This document shows positions 1 through 8,714 of a DNA stretch of 64,000 bases, one piece after another; position 1 is the first letter of the stretch, and each line of letters starts with the position of its first letter. The stretch is from assembly GCF_000971985.1 (NCBI RefSeq), contig NZ_KQ040798.1:1-64000 (forward strand). Reading direction: 5' to 3'. The notes under the pieces are model-generated. The model was not told the origin of the DNA and did not search any database. It saw only the letters and a program-made list of their open reading frames with translations. This DNA comes from Paenibacillus dauci (GTDB taxonomy: Bacteria; Bacillota; Bacilli; Paenibacillales; Paenibacillaceae). Both the position numbers and the translations under genes were made by a program.

Positions 1-22
1 TTTCTTTATTGTACACAAAAAG

Positions 23-66
23 ACCCTACAAGATGACTTTTTTTCAAAGTGTCCATCTTGTAGGGT
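23..66 (-). terminator. Intrinsic terminator after the GyrI-like gene
   Basis: A 13-bp inverted repeat (23-35 against 54-66) with a smaller inner pairing at 36-50 is followed, read on the minus strand, by TCTTTTTG. It lies about 100 bases past the stop of the minus-strand gene ending at 163. Confidence 0.7.
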
Positions 67-162
67 ACAGTTTAGTATGCGAAGTCCTTTTTTGTATAAT
101 GCCTACTGGAATGTACTGCCTAGAGATATAGCAGCAAGTAATGGAGACTTATAGGAAGAGTA

Positions 163-567
163 TCAGGATTTCAGTGCAATATAAATGGATTTGGCACCAT
201 CTGTATCATACTTCTCATAATCCAACGTGTAAGCGCGATGTAGGCTGCCTTCTTCCTCCAGTTTCCAGATATTTTTCCAGGCTTTGATTACACCCTGTTC
301 ATCAGCTGCATCTACCGGAAATACTTGATAAGCTGCAGATTCGGATATTTCCAGCGCATCGCTGTCATCCTGCTGGCTTTCTACCGCGATCGTTAAGGAA
401 TAATCTCCTTTGTAATCATTATCATACTCATGATAAACACCATATACTGCTCCCTGCTGCTGTGCTATCTGCGGTTGGGATGCCTGCCATACTCCCATAA
501 TTTTCTCCAGCATTTGTTCATCTTTAAAATTATTTGTACGGGTACTTTGGATTTTTTGTAGTCTCAT
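163..567 (-). CDS. GyrI-like / effector-binding domain protein (SOS-promoter candidate)
   Basis: A 134-residue cytoplasmic protein resembling stand-alone GyrI-like or Cass2-type small-molecule-binding domains, the fold also fused to AraC and MerR regulators. Seen: an N-terminal beta strand, a helix around a GVWQ motif, a GVYHEYDNDYKGDYSLTIAVE segment typical of the family, then a VIKAWKNIW helix and a final IYIAL strand. No DNA-binding domain is present, so it is a sensor or sequestering protein rather than a regulator by itself. The start at 567 is chosen because GAGGAG sits a few bases upstream; an in-frame ATG at 600 has no ribosome binding site. Transcription probably comes from the LexA-type promoter at 657-685. 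E. coli SbmC/GyrI has the same fold and is an SOS gene (established); a shared role here is inference. Confidence 0.75.
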   Translation of the reverse strand: MRLQKIQSTRTNNFKDEQMLEKIMGVWQASQPQIAQQQGAVYGVYHEYDNDYKGDYSLTIAVESQQDDSDALEISESAAYQVFPVDAADEQGVIKAWKNIWKLEEEGSLHRAYTLDYEKYDTDGAKSIYIALKS

Positions 568-656
568 TCGTAATCTCCTCTGTGTATGAACTAGCATCAT
601 GATCGGTAAATAGTATGTAAATAATGCGTATGTCTATATTTCATAATGCTGTCATT

Positions 657-685
657 ATTATAGAACGAATGTTCTTTCATTTCAA
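657..685 (-). promoter_or_regulatory. Sigma-A promoter with LexA-type box in the spacer
   Basis: Read on the minus strand: TTGAAA (680-685), a 17-base spacer, TATAAT (657-662). The spacer contains the palindrome GAAC-ATTC-GTTC (663-674), flanked to AGAACATTCGTTCT, matching the Gram-positive LexA pattern GAAC-RNRY-GTTC in its half-sites. The predicted start is near 650, giving an 83-base leader to the GyrI-like gene at 567. Confidence 0.7.
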
Positions 686-734
686 ATATTACCAAAAAAA
701 GACCGAAACTGTGGAAGCAGGGTGCAGGGTAGAT

Positions 735-780
735 TAAAAAGCAGCTATGGAGAGTCGATGCTCCATAGCTGCTTTTTTAA
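735..780. terminator. Bidirectional terminator after yicI
   Basis: AAAAAGCAGCTATGGAG pairs with CTCCATAGCTGCTTTTTT around an 8-base loop. U-runs exist on both strands; on the minus strand it lies about 80 bases past the yicI stop. Confidence 0.85.
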
Positions 781-857
781 ACTTATATAGTCATACAGAT
801 TACGATGGCTGTACAACAATATACATTGCTGCAGCCCAACGCGCTCCTTATCCCTGT

Positions 858-3170
858 TTACAGTGTGATCGTGATTTTGTCGCCTTCTGCTGCAAAGACT
901 GAGCCCTGTTCACCTGCAGATTGGGATGCTCCTTGTACAGAAGCAGCGTTCTCGATTCCGTGTAGTACAACAGACCAGTTGGTCAGTGTACCTGACGCCG
1001 ATACTTCAATCGTTCCATTCTGGCGAACAGCTGTAACGTCAGCGGCATGGTCTCCACTGATCTGTACCAGACGAATCGCAGAGCTCTGTCCTTCTTCCAG
1101 TCCGTATATATGAAGTTCTACACCATCGGTATAGTCATAGTCCGGCTTGCTGTCTTCCAGACCCATAGCAATAATGCTACCCGGCTTCACCAGTACCGGC
1201 ATATTCATATAATCATAGGTCTCATTGTACCAGCGTCCGCCCTGTACCACAGCATCAGTCAGCAGATTGGTCCATTGTCCTTCCGGTACATAGTAGGAAG
1301 CTGCGCCTTCAGCATTGAAGATCGGAGCAACCAGCAGGGAATCACCGAACATGTACTGACGATCCAGCATGTGGGTCGCAGGGTCTTGATAATAATCCAG
1401 CACCATCGGACGCATCATTGGTGTTCCCTGTTCGGAAGCAGTCACTGCTGCATCGAACAGATACGGCATCAAGCGGCATTTCAGCTTGGTAAATTTACGC
1501 AGGACATCGACCGATTCTTCATCGAACAACCATGGGACACGATAGGATTCATTACCATGCAGACGGCTGTGGGAAGATAGCATACCGAATTGTACCCAGC
1601 GTTTGTATACCGCAGGTGCTGCTGTCATCTCAAAGCCGGAGATATCGTGACTCCAGAAGCCGAATCCGGATACGCCGAGGGACAGACCACCGCGCAGCGA
1701 TTCTGCCATCGATTCGAATGTGGATGAACAATCTCCACCCCAGTGAACAGGGAATTGTTGTCCGCCTACTGTTGCCGAACGGGCGAATAATGCTGCTTCA
1801 TTTTTGCCCAGCGTTTCTTCGAGCAGTTCGAATACAACCTTGTTATACAGGAACGTATAATAGTTGTGCATTTTTACCGGATCGGATCCGTCATAATAGA
1901 CAACATCAGTTGGAATCCGCTCGCCAAAGTCGGTTTTAAAGGAATCTACGCCCTGATCAACCAGTACTTTCAGCTTGCTCTTGTACCAATCTACAGCGGC
2001 TGGATTCGTAAAGTCTACCAGACCCATGCCTGCCTGCCATAGATCCCACTGCCACACGCTGCCATCTTTGCGTTTCACAAGATAGCCATTCTCCATGCCT
2101 TCGTCGAACAGATAGGATTTCTCGGCGATATACGGATTGATCCAGGCACAGATTTTAAGTCCTTTGTCTTTGAGGCGCTTCAGCATGCCTTCCGGATCGG
2201 GGAACATACGCTCATCCCATTTGAAATCACACCACTGGTATTCACGCATCCAGAAGCAGTCAAAATGGAATACGGATAATGGAAGGTCACGCTCTGCCAT
2301 ACCATCTACAAAATGATTAACTGTTGCTTCATCATAATCCGTTGTAAAAGAAGTCGTCAGCCACAGACCGAATGTCCATGCCGGTGGAAGTGCAGGCTTA
2401 CCGGTCAGCGTCGTATAGTTATCCAGTACTTCCTTGGGATTGCTGCCACCGATAATAAAGTACTCCAGCGTCTCGCCTTCCACACTGAACTGTACTTTGG
2501 ATACGTTCTCGGAAGCGATCTCGTAGGATACTTTTTCCGGATGATTCACGAATACGCCGTACCCTTTGCTGGACAGGTAGAATGGAATATTCTTGTATGC
2601 CTGCTCACTGCTTGTACCGCCATCTTCGTTCCAGATATCTACGGTCTGCCCGTTCTTCACAAACGGAGTAAAGCGCTCGCCGAGTCCATAAATATACTCG
2701 CCTACACCCAGCTCCAGCTGTTCGCGGAAAAAGATGCTATCTTCCGGTCCGTTGATATATCCGGGTCCTTTATGTACACTACCGGTCAAATGACGATCGT
2801 TATAATCAAAGCTGATATTCCAGCCTGTATTCTTGGTAACGGTAGCTTTCAGTTCACCACTTTGCACAGTCAGCGCCTGCTCGTCATCCTGAATCACCAG
2901 ATTGTGATCCTGCTGGGCTAGTTCGAACTGTGGTGACAGATTGAGGCCCCCTTTATGATGATTGAACGTTACTTTGATTACATTGGGAATAGGCGAGCTC
3001 AGCGTAGCTTTGATCAGCGCGCCATTGAGGGTATCCCCTTTGCGTTCGATACGCTTGGTTGCTGCATAGAGAGTGACCTCGTTATCTTTGCGTACGATAT
3101 CGCGGATATCGACAGGGTGCTGCATATGGTAGCCTTTGCGAATTTGCCAGTAACCATCTGTGAATTTCAT
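858..3170 (-). CDS. yicI: Alpha-xylosidase, GH31 family
   Basis: A 770-residue cytoplasmic glycoside hydrolase that removes alpha-1,6-xylose from xyloglucan-derived oligosaccharides such as isoprimeverose. The length and spacing follow E. coli YicI closely: the nucleophile Asp lies in SFKTDFGE at residue 414 and the acid/base Asp in HWGGDCS at 480 (416 and 482 in E. coli). The substrate-shaping FDCFWMREYQWCDF segment at about 303-316 is typical of the xylosidase branch. There is no signal peptide, so substrate must be imported. GGAGG lies before the ATG. It is divergent from an AraC regulator, and a cre-like palindrome at 3261-3275 suggests CcpA repression. The family assignment is firm; the exact natural substrate is inferred. 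Confidence 0.95.
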   Translation of the reverse strand: MKFTDGYWQIRKGYHMQHPVDIRDIVRKDNEVTLYAATKRIERKGDTLNGALIKATLSSPIPNVIKVTFNHHKGGLNLSPQFELAQQDHNLVIQDDEQALTVQSGELKATVTKNTGWNISFDYNDRHLTGSVHKGPGYINGPEDSIFFREQLELGVGEYIYGLGERFTPFVKNGQTVDIWNEDGGTSSEQAYKNIPFYLSSKGYGVFVNHPEKVSYEIASENVSKVQFSVEGETLEYFIIGGSNPKEVLDNYTTLTGKPALPPAWTFGLWLTTSFTTDYDEATVNHFVDGMAERDLPLSVFHFDCFWMREYQWCDFKWDERMFPDPEGMLKRLKDKGLKICAWINPYIAEKSYLFDEGMENGYLVKRKDGSVWQWDLWQAGMGLVDFTNPAAVDWYKSKLKVLVDQGVDSFKTDFGERIPTDVVYYDGSDPVKMHNYYTFLYNKVVFELLEETLGKNEAALFARSATVGGQQFPVHWGGDCSSTFESMAESLRGGLSLGVSGFGFWSHDISGFEMTAAPAVYKRWVQFGMLSSHSRLHGNESYRVPWLFDEESVDVLRKFTKLKCRLMPYLFDAAVTASEQGTPMMRPMVLDYYQDPATHMLDRQYMFGDSLLVAPIFNAEGAASYYVPEGQWTNLLTDAVVQGGRWYNETYDYMNMPVLVKPGSIIAMGLEDSKPDYDYTDGVELHIYGLEEGQSSAIRLVQISGDHAADVTAVRQNGTIEVSASGTLTNWSVVLHGIENAASVQGASQSAGEQGSVFAAEGDKITITL

Positions 3171-3260
3171 GAGTATTTCCCTCCACTAAAATCTATATTT
3201 AGTAATCGATTGCTGATGAACACTTGTGTAATCTTGATCTATGTATAATAATATTGATTA

Positions 3261-3275
3261 AGAAAGCGCTTTTCT
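3261..3275 (-). promoter_or_regulatory. cre-like CcpA operator upstream of yicI
   Basis: The palindromic core AAAGCGCTTT (3263-3272) resembles the catabolite-responsive element TGNAANCGNWNNCW. It lies about 95 bases upstream of the yicI start in the yicI/araC-type intergenic region, where glucose repression of a glycosidase would be expected. Confidence 0.5.
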
Positions 3276-3473
3276 TCTTTTATTTTGACAAATAGTAGCA
3301 GTATTTTGATATTTTGTGATTGTACAACTGTGATGGACTGTCTACTTTATTCAGGTTGCTAACAAACAGGTATGGATAAGATACCTAGACAGATCAAGAT
3401 ATGAATGCAGCCGTAGATATGAGTAAAAATAGATATAGACTATAGAAACAGATGCAGACAGGAGGATGATCAA

Positions 3474-4406
3474 TTGAACAGTTTCGAACCGATCCGGGAT
3501 AAGCTAAAAGAAAACCGGATTCATGGCAGCCGCATGTATCCGGTAAGTGTATATTTTATGGATGATCTGCGGGAAGAGACTATTCTGGAATGCCATTGGC
3601 ATGAGGAGCCCGAGTTTATACTCGTCACCGGCGGAAAAGCAATGTTCCAGATTGGCACACAGGCTTACGAAGTCAAAGCAGGCGAAGCTGTATTCGTTAA
3701 CAGTGGCGAGATTCATACCGCTTATCAGATGGGTGCAGAATCCTGCAGCTTTGCAGCCACTGTATTTGGCATGTCCCTGCTTAACAGTCCCTCGTATGAT
3801 ACCGTACAGGCCAGCTATCTGGACCCTCTGCTCACGAGTAAGATTCAGCTGCCCGTTCATCTCACTCATGATCAGGAGTGGCAAGCAGAGATTCTCATAT
3901 TGCTGCAGCAGATTATTCATATCAATGAGACACGCACTACTGCTTTTGAGCTGAAAACCAAAGCTTATCTGTATCTGATGATCTCGCTGATGATCGAAAA
4001 TATGGATCAACAGCCTATTCCCTTTACAGCAGCCAGCGACAAAATCGAGCGCCTCAAGCTGGTACTGGGACATATACATCAGCAGTATCAGCAGCCGCTT
4101 CGGCTTCGTGATCTGGCGGAGCTGATTAATATGAGTGAAGGCCATTTCTGCCGCTTCTTCAAAAGTCTGACCCAAAAAAGTCCGGTCGATTATATTAATC
4201 GCTATCGTACCCAGCAAGCTTGCCGACTGCTGGAGACGACCGATCGCAAGATTGTGGATATCTCGCTCGAAGTAGGCTTTGACAGCCTCAGCTACTTTAT
4301 ATCGGTGTTTAAGCAGCATCGAGGATGCACGCCTTCACGATACCGCAAACAGGTGACTACAGCTACTCCTGCGCTGATTACAGAACTAATGGATGTTAAC
4401 GGTTGA
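3474..4406 (+). CDS. AraC family transcriptional regulator with cupin sensor domain
   Basis: A 310-residue regulator. The N-terminal half (about 35-105) is a cupin-type ligand domain with the HWHEEPEFI signature strand; the C-terminal 100 residues carry the two AraC helix-turn-helix units (LRDLAELINMSEGHFCRFF and the DISLEVGFDSLSYFI region). It starts at TTG 3474, supported by GGAGG at 3461-3465; no ATG gives a better fit. It is divergent from yicI with about 300 bases between, so a sugar-responsive activator of yicI is the natural reading (inference). It converges with the next gene with only 6 bases between stops. Confidence 0.9.
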   Translation: MNSFEPIRDKLKENRIHGSRMYPVSVYFMDDLREETILECHWHEEPEFILVTGGKAMFQIGTQAYEVKAGEAVFVNSGEIHTAYQMGAESCSFAATVFGMSLLNSPSYDTVQASYLDPLLTSKIQLPVHLTHDQEWQAEILILLQQIIHINETRTTAFELKTKAYLYLMISLMIENMDQQPIPFTAASDKIERLKLVLGHIHQQYQQPLRLRDLAELINMSEGHFCRFFKSLTQKSPVDYINRYRTQQACRLLETTDRKIVDISLEVGFDSLSYFISVFKQHRGCTPSRYRKQVTTATPALITELMDVNG

Positions 4407-4412
4407 GTCATA

Positions 4413-4796
4413 CTATTGAATCAAGCTGTCAGCTACCTGCTCCGGAATCGAATCTTTTCCCAATCGATGCAAAAAAGATTTCCAACGGGCACGGGACACC
4501 GGCTGGTAAAATAGATGTTCCAGCTCCTCGTACTGATTCTCATCGAGGGAGAGCCAGATTGCTTTGCTGGCGATTTTGGCACAGTGCTGATGCCGGATAC
4601 GGGAACCTCCTGTTTTGCAGCGAACAGGAATCCGGAATTGCAGCAGTTTCTCTATATTGTCCCAGCCTGTCCAGCTGAATCTGCCGTCATGCTGAAAATC
4701 AATGGCATGAAGCGTATACCTGTGATCTGTCCTGGCTATGCACTCGACGATCAGCCACTGCTGCAGCATGATTTTCGCCTGTTGTCTTTGGTTCAT
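4413..4796 (-). CDS. Hypothetical protein, 127 residues
   Basis: I do not recognise this protein. It is soluble, with no signal peptide or membrane segment, rich in Trp and His, with scattered Cys (positions include a CIARTDH motif and RCKTGGSRIRHQHC). An AGAGG element stands about 9 bases before the ATG. Several open frames exist on the plus strand of the same stretch, but they have no convincing ribosome binding sites. It converges with the AraC gene. Confidence 0.5.
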   Translation of the reverse strand: MNQRQQAKIMLQQWLIVECIARTDHRYTLHAIDFQHDGRFSWTGWDNIEKLLQFRIPVRCKTGGSRIRHQHCAKIASKAIWLSLDENQYEELEHLFYQPVSRARWKSFLHRLGKDSIPEQVADSLIQ

Positions 4797-4876
4797 AGGT
4801 CTATCCTCTTTTCTATTATGTGGATATTTCTAATTCTCCTTCGGATAGCGAGTACGCCTATTCCATCCTGTATACA

Positions 4877-4915
4877 AAGAGAGAGAAAGATGAATAATTC
4901 ATCCTTCTCCCTCTT
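4877..4915. terminator. Possible terminator downstream of helD
   Basis: An almost perfect inverted repeat (AAGAGAGAGAAAGATGAAT at 4877-4895 against 4897-4915). The tail is weak on both strands (ATTTTAC on plus, TGTATAC on minus). It lies about 110 bases past the helD stop. Confidence 0.45.
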
Positions 4916-5022
4916 ATTTTACAATTATGAAGCTGTATCACAAAAACATACTACTATTCTAACGGCATGACTGTATTTGTTCTAGATTGTTCTGGATGCA
5001 TTCTTATTCCATGTATGTCTAG

Positions 5023-7380
5023 TCAAGCACGATAATCCTGCAGTACATAACTCTCCGTACTCACATCTTCAATCAGCGGCGTAGGTTCTTCGATCGCATA
5101 CAGATACAGCAGATGCATTGCCCGCGTGCAGGCTGTATAAAACAGCTTGCGCTCGGCTTCACGATTATAGCGGTCACGGGAAGCATCATATAGAATAACT
5201 GCATCAAACTCCACACCTTTGGCGAGATAAGCAGGAATAATGATCGTTCCCTTTTCAAATATCGGCGTGTTTTTGGTCATTTTACGCATGGTAATCTGAT
5301 CTTTGAGCGCTTCATAGGCTTCGGTACATTCGCTCTCGGTCTTGCAGATAATCGCCGTGTACTGATATCCCTGCTGCTGCAAATGATGGATATTGCGCAC
5401 AATATCCTGATGCATCTCTTCCCGGTCGTTATACAGTGAGACGACAGGCTTGTCTCCGCGACGATTGAAAGGAACAATATGCTCGCCGCCCGGAATCATT
5501 TGACGGGTAAAATCAACAATCTCGTAAGTGGAACGGTAGCTGCGAGTGAGACGGATCAGTTCGGTGTTCTCTTTGCCATACAGCTCAAGCAGCGGTTCTT
5601 CTTCATCAAATACCGAGTTATGGCTATAGATCGCCTGATTCAGGTCGCCCAGTGCCGTCATGCGCGCTCTTGGGAACAGACGCTTCATAAATTCCAGCTG
5701 GAACGGTGAGTAATCCTGCACTTCATCCACAATCATATGCTTGATGGACGTATTGGAACGGAATCCTTGCAGATGTTCCTTAAGATAGAGATACGGCGTT
5801 GCATCTTCGTATGCCAGTTCACCCTTTTGCATACGGCTGATCGTTTGTGGACCGAATTCATGCCAGCCTTCCGGCAGTGTACCGCCATTGACACGTGCAA
5901 ACAGTTCTTCATCGGTAAACAGACGACGATACAGACCGCTCAGATCAATAAAGCGCAATCGTTTAACCCATTTGCGCAGCGGCTTCAACCAGTTATTCAC
6001 AACCATGCGCGCAGCCATCTCCGCCTCCAGCTGGAAATCATCAAAGGAAATGGATTTATTCTTCTGCTTGCGGCGCATCATCGTGTAAGCACGATGATAA
6101 TCATCCGTACTGAGCGTCTGAATCTGTTCTTCCACCCATGGTTCCTTGCGCTCACGGCGGCCAAAGTCATTCACTTCCTTGAGCAGCCAATCCCGCAGCA
6201 GTTCAATACGATTGCCCAGCTTCACTGCCGAATCGTAACTATAAAACTGATCCATCATCTGCTGTTTGGATACAATCTCGCTTCCCTGGAACCGAACAGC
6301 CCGGAAGCTCATCCCTTCATGCAGCAGCAGATCGGCATAACGACGAATCGTCTGGAAATAATCAGCCGAGGATTTGTAGCGAATCCCCTGTACACGTGCC
6401 GGGTGTCCATCATCCTCCGACCATGCCAGTAAATATTCCATCTGTGAGAAAATATCTTCCAGATCAAATTCATGTCCGATTCGCACTTCCAGATACGCCT
6501 GGAATGTAGTCTGCAGCATATTTTCTTCGCCCAGCTCTGGTAGAACCGTCGATACATAGCTGTTAAACATCGAGTTTGGAGAGAACAATACCATTTGATC
6601 GGCGCGCAGACTTTCACGATAGCGATACAGCAGATAGGCAACCCGCTGCAACGCTGCTGAAGTCTTGCCGCTGCCAGCTGCTCCCTGCACGATCAGCATG
6701 CGGCTGCGATCATTCCGGATAACGCTGTTTTGCTCTTTTTGAATTGTAGCTACGATATTTTTCATCTGGTTATCGGCCGTATGACTGAGTACCTGCTGCA
6801 GCAGTTCATCCCCGATCGTTACACCGGTATCAAACAGTACCTTGATATTGGCATCACGGATTACGAATTGACGCTTCAGTTCCATCTCGCCTTCGATAGC
6901 GCCTACCGGTGTACGGTAGGAAGCCGGCCCAGGCGCACCATCATAATACAGACTTGATACCGGCGCACGCCAGTCATAAATCAGGAAGTCCTCTTCATTC
7001 TCATCCAGAAACGATCCGATCCCCAAATAGATGCGATCTGCCGGACCCCCGTCCTTTTCCTTAAAATCGATCCGACCAAAATACGGCGAACTGGACAGAC
7101 GACGCAGTTTGTCGAGTGTCAGGCTGGAACGACGGTGGCTCAGCTCCAGCTCGGACAATACCTGAGACTGTTGACGCAAACTCGTCGATGTCTCACCAAC
7201 ATCATCCTGTTCACTGAAGTTAATGGATACTTCATCCCAAAAATCTTTACGCATTCCGACTACATCGCCCCGGCTCTCACCGACCTGCTGCTCCAGCACA
7301 CGGATTTTGCTATTAATCTTGTTTGTTACATCATTAACACGATCCTGCTCTAATTGCCAATCTTGATCTTCTATTGCCAT
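5023..7380 (-). CDS. helD: HelD, RNA polymerase recycling ATPase (UvrD/Rep superfamily)
   Basis: A 785-residue protein of the Gram-positive HelD group, which binds core RNA polymerase and releases it from nucleic acid after transcription. Seen: an N-terminal coiled-coil arm (about 1-100) that in HelD enters the polymerase channel, Walker A GAAGSGKT at 233-240, the DEVQDYSPFQ Walker B / motif II region, and C-terminal superfamily 1 motifs including TRSYRST and KGVEFDAVI. The length is close to B. subtilis HelD (about 774). AAGGGG precedes the ATG by 8 bases. It stands alone on the minus strand between two terminators. Distinction from UvrD helicases rests on the N-terminal arm and the absence of their accessory insertions. 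Confidence 0.92.
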   Translation of the reverse strand: MAIEDQDWQLEQDRVNDVTNKINSKIRVLEQQVGESRGDVVGMRKDFWDEVSINFSEQDDVGETSTSLRQQSQVLSELELSHRRSSLTLDKLRRLSSSPYFGRIDFKEKDGGPADRIYLGIGSFLDENEEDFLIYDWRAPVSSLYYDGAPGPASYRTPVGAIEGEMELKRQFVIRDANIKVLFDTGVTIGDELLQQVLSHTADNQMKNIVATIQKEQNSVIRNDRSRMLIVQGAAGSGKTSAALQRVAYLLYRYRESLRADQMVLFSPNSMFNSYVSTVLPELGEENMLQTTFQAYLEVRIGHEFDLEDIFSQMEYLLAWSEDDGHPARVQGIRYKSSADYFQTIRRYADLLLHEGMSFRAVRFQGSEIVSKQQMMDQFYSYDSAVKLGNRIELLRDWLLKEVNDFGRRERKEPWVEEQIQTLSTDDYHRAYTMMRRKQKNKSISFDDFQLEAEMAARMVVNNWLKPLRKWVKRLRFIDLSGLYRRLFTDEELFARVNGGTLPEGWHEFGPQTISRMQKGELAYEDATPYLYLKEHLQGFRSNTSIKHMIVDEVQDYSPFQLEFMKRLFPRARMTALGDLNQAIYSHNSVFDEEEPLLELYGKENTELIRLTRSYRSTYEIVDFTRQMIPGGEHIVPFNRRGDKPVVSLYNDREEMHQDIVRNIHHLQQQGYQYTAIICKTESECTEAYEALKDQITMRKMTKNTPIFEKGTIIIPAYLAKGVEFDAVILYDASRDRYNREAERKLFYTACTRAMHLLYLYAIEEPTPLIEDVSTESYVLQDYRA

Positions 7381-7444
7381 GCCGCCATCCCCTTGTCTAT
7401 GTCTGGTTATAAATCAGGTGTAAATCAGGCGTTCAAATTTATAT

Positions 7445-7532
7445 TTGACATTTATATGAATGTGTGATATTATCATATTAAAATATGCTCATTTACAACA
7501 CTCTGCCATTTTGCAGAGCATTTTTTATTTTA
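7445..7532 (+). ncRNA. Candidate short RNA: strong promoter followed at once by a terminator
   Basis: TTGACA (7445-7450), exactly 17 bases, then TATTAT (7468-7473) form a near-consensus sigma-A promoter on the plus strand. The predicted start is near 7480. Only 20 bases later a hairpin CTCTGC-CATTTT-GCAGAG (7501-7518) is followed by CATTTTTTATTTT. No open reading frame fits between, so any product would be an untranslated RNA of roughly 45-50 bases, antisense to nothing annotated. It lies in the helD-map intergenic region. Confidence 0.35.
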
Positions 7533-7560
7533 CGACTTTCTTTTATAAATTGCAAATAGC

Positions 7561-7601
7561 AAAGCCGCACGACTGAATATACTCGGTCATGCGGCTTTTT
7601 T
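7561..7601. terminator. Terminator between map and the short plus-strand unit
   Basis: AAGCCGCACGACTGA pairs with TCGGTCATGCGGCTT with one or two mismatches. The U-run is stronger on the plus strand (CTTTTTTAG), weaker on the minus strand (CTTTGC), so it may serve both map and plus-strand transcripts. Confidence 0.8.
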
Positions 7602-7617
7602 AGTTATCATGGCGCGG

Positions 7618-8361
7618 TTATTTGGTTAAAATAATCGGTTCGCCCTTGGTAATAATCAGGGTATGTTCATACTGGGCAACATAGCTGCCATCATCGGTTT
7701 TGAGCGTCCAGCCATCGCTTCCTTCGTATACTTCTTCTGCCTTGGTAGACACGAATGGTTCAAAAGCGATAACAGATCCTTCTTTCCACAGATCATTATC
7801 GGTAGGATCATAATAACTCAGAATGTACTCGGGCTCATCATGCAGCGATTTGCCAATTCCATGTCCGGTCAGATTGGTAATTACGGTAAAGCCCAGTTTG
7901 CGAGCTGTATTGTGGCTGGCTTTGCCGGCATTGCTGCGCTTGGAGCCTGCTTTGATCTTTTTGGCAGCTGCATCGAATGCCTGGATCGAGGCTTCGCATA
8001 GAGCAGTTAATCTTGGATCGCCTTTACCTACGACAAACGATACACCGGTATCGGCGAAATAGCCATCGAGTGAACCCGATACGTCCACATTCACCAGATC
8101 GCCTTCCTGAATAACACGTTCTCCCGGAATTCCGTGAGCCACTTCTTCATTAATACTGATACAGGTGTAACCCGGAAAGTCATACGTTACTTTCGGTGCA
8201 GATACAGCACCATATTGTTCGAATAACTCGGCAGCACGCAGATCCAGATCAATAGTACGTACACCCGGCTTCGCCATATTTTTCAATTCGTCACGAATAA
8301 TCGCTACGACTTTGCCTACTTTTTTCAAACCTTCAATATCCTGTTCTGTTTTTGCAATCAT
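7618..8361 (-). CDS. map: Methionine aminopeptidase, type I
   Basis: A 247-residue enzyme that removes the initiator Met from nascent proteins. All five metal ligands are present: D93 (VNVDVSG), D104 (FADTG), H167 (TGHGIG), E201 (FEPF) and E232 (YEHT), with the substrate-contacting H76 in AHGIPG. It is a type Ia enzyme without the zinc-finger extension. The start at 8361 is preferred over an upstream in-frame Met because AAAGGAG lies 8 bases before it. It is monocistronic, with its own promoter at 8395-8423 and a terminator at 7561-7601. This is not the map copy of the usual secY-adk-map-infA ribosomal cluster, so it may be a second isoenzyme. Confidence 0.95.
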   Translation of the reverse strand: MIAKTEQDIEGLKKVGKVVAIIRDELKNMAKPGVRTIDLDLRAAELFEQYGAVSAPKVTYDFPGYTCISINEEVAHGIPGERVIQEGDLVNVDVSGSLDGYFADTGVSFVVGKGDPRLTALCEASIQAFDAAAKKIKAGSKRSNAGKASHNTARKLGFTVITNLTGHGIGKSLHDEPEYILSYYDPTDNDLWKEGSVIAFEPFVSTKAEEVYEGSDGWTLKTDDGSYVAQYEHTLIITKGEPIILTK

Positions 8362-8394
8362 GCTTAATCTCCTTTGCAATCAACATCAAGCAGC

Positions 8395-8423
8395 ATTATA
8401 GCTACTGTATTCACTTTATTCAA
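8395..8423 (-). promoter_or_regulatory. Sigma-A promoter of map
   Basis: Read on the minus strand, TTGAAT (8418-8423), 17 bases, TATAAT (8395-8400); this places the start about 27 bases upstream of the map ATG. Confidence 0.6.
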
Positions 8424-8714
8424 ACTCACATATCTTCTACTATACCTTATTATTCAAAAATTTGCACAGTGAACCATCTGCTCTTCTGTCCTTTGAATGA
8501 TAAAATGCGCTACACATTTTTTGTTTTACGCCGTTTCAAAATTAAAAAGAACTTTCAGAATACAAATCTTCATCTCCATGAGTTAAAGTTTTGTATTTGA
8601 AAGCTCTTGTTTGAATTTGTTATGATCTACTGCTTTACTCCAATTGACATAAGGGAGTTTTGTGCAGTTATATAGATTACTATAATCTGCTATAGAAGCA
8701 ACTCTTATGGCCAA
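8424..8714. other. Intergenic stretch, nothing recognised
   Basis: AT-rich DNA between the map promoter and the end of the Cys-rich gene. A short open frame on the plus strand (8352-8600) has no ribosome binding site and no recognisable product. I see no terminator for the Cys-rich gene. Confidence 0.5.

Noticed and set aside
4403-4970. Plus-strand open frames after the AraC gene
   Set aside because: They overlap the minus-strand gene at 4413-4796, which has a ribosome binding site; the plus-strand frames have none.
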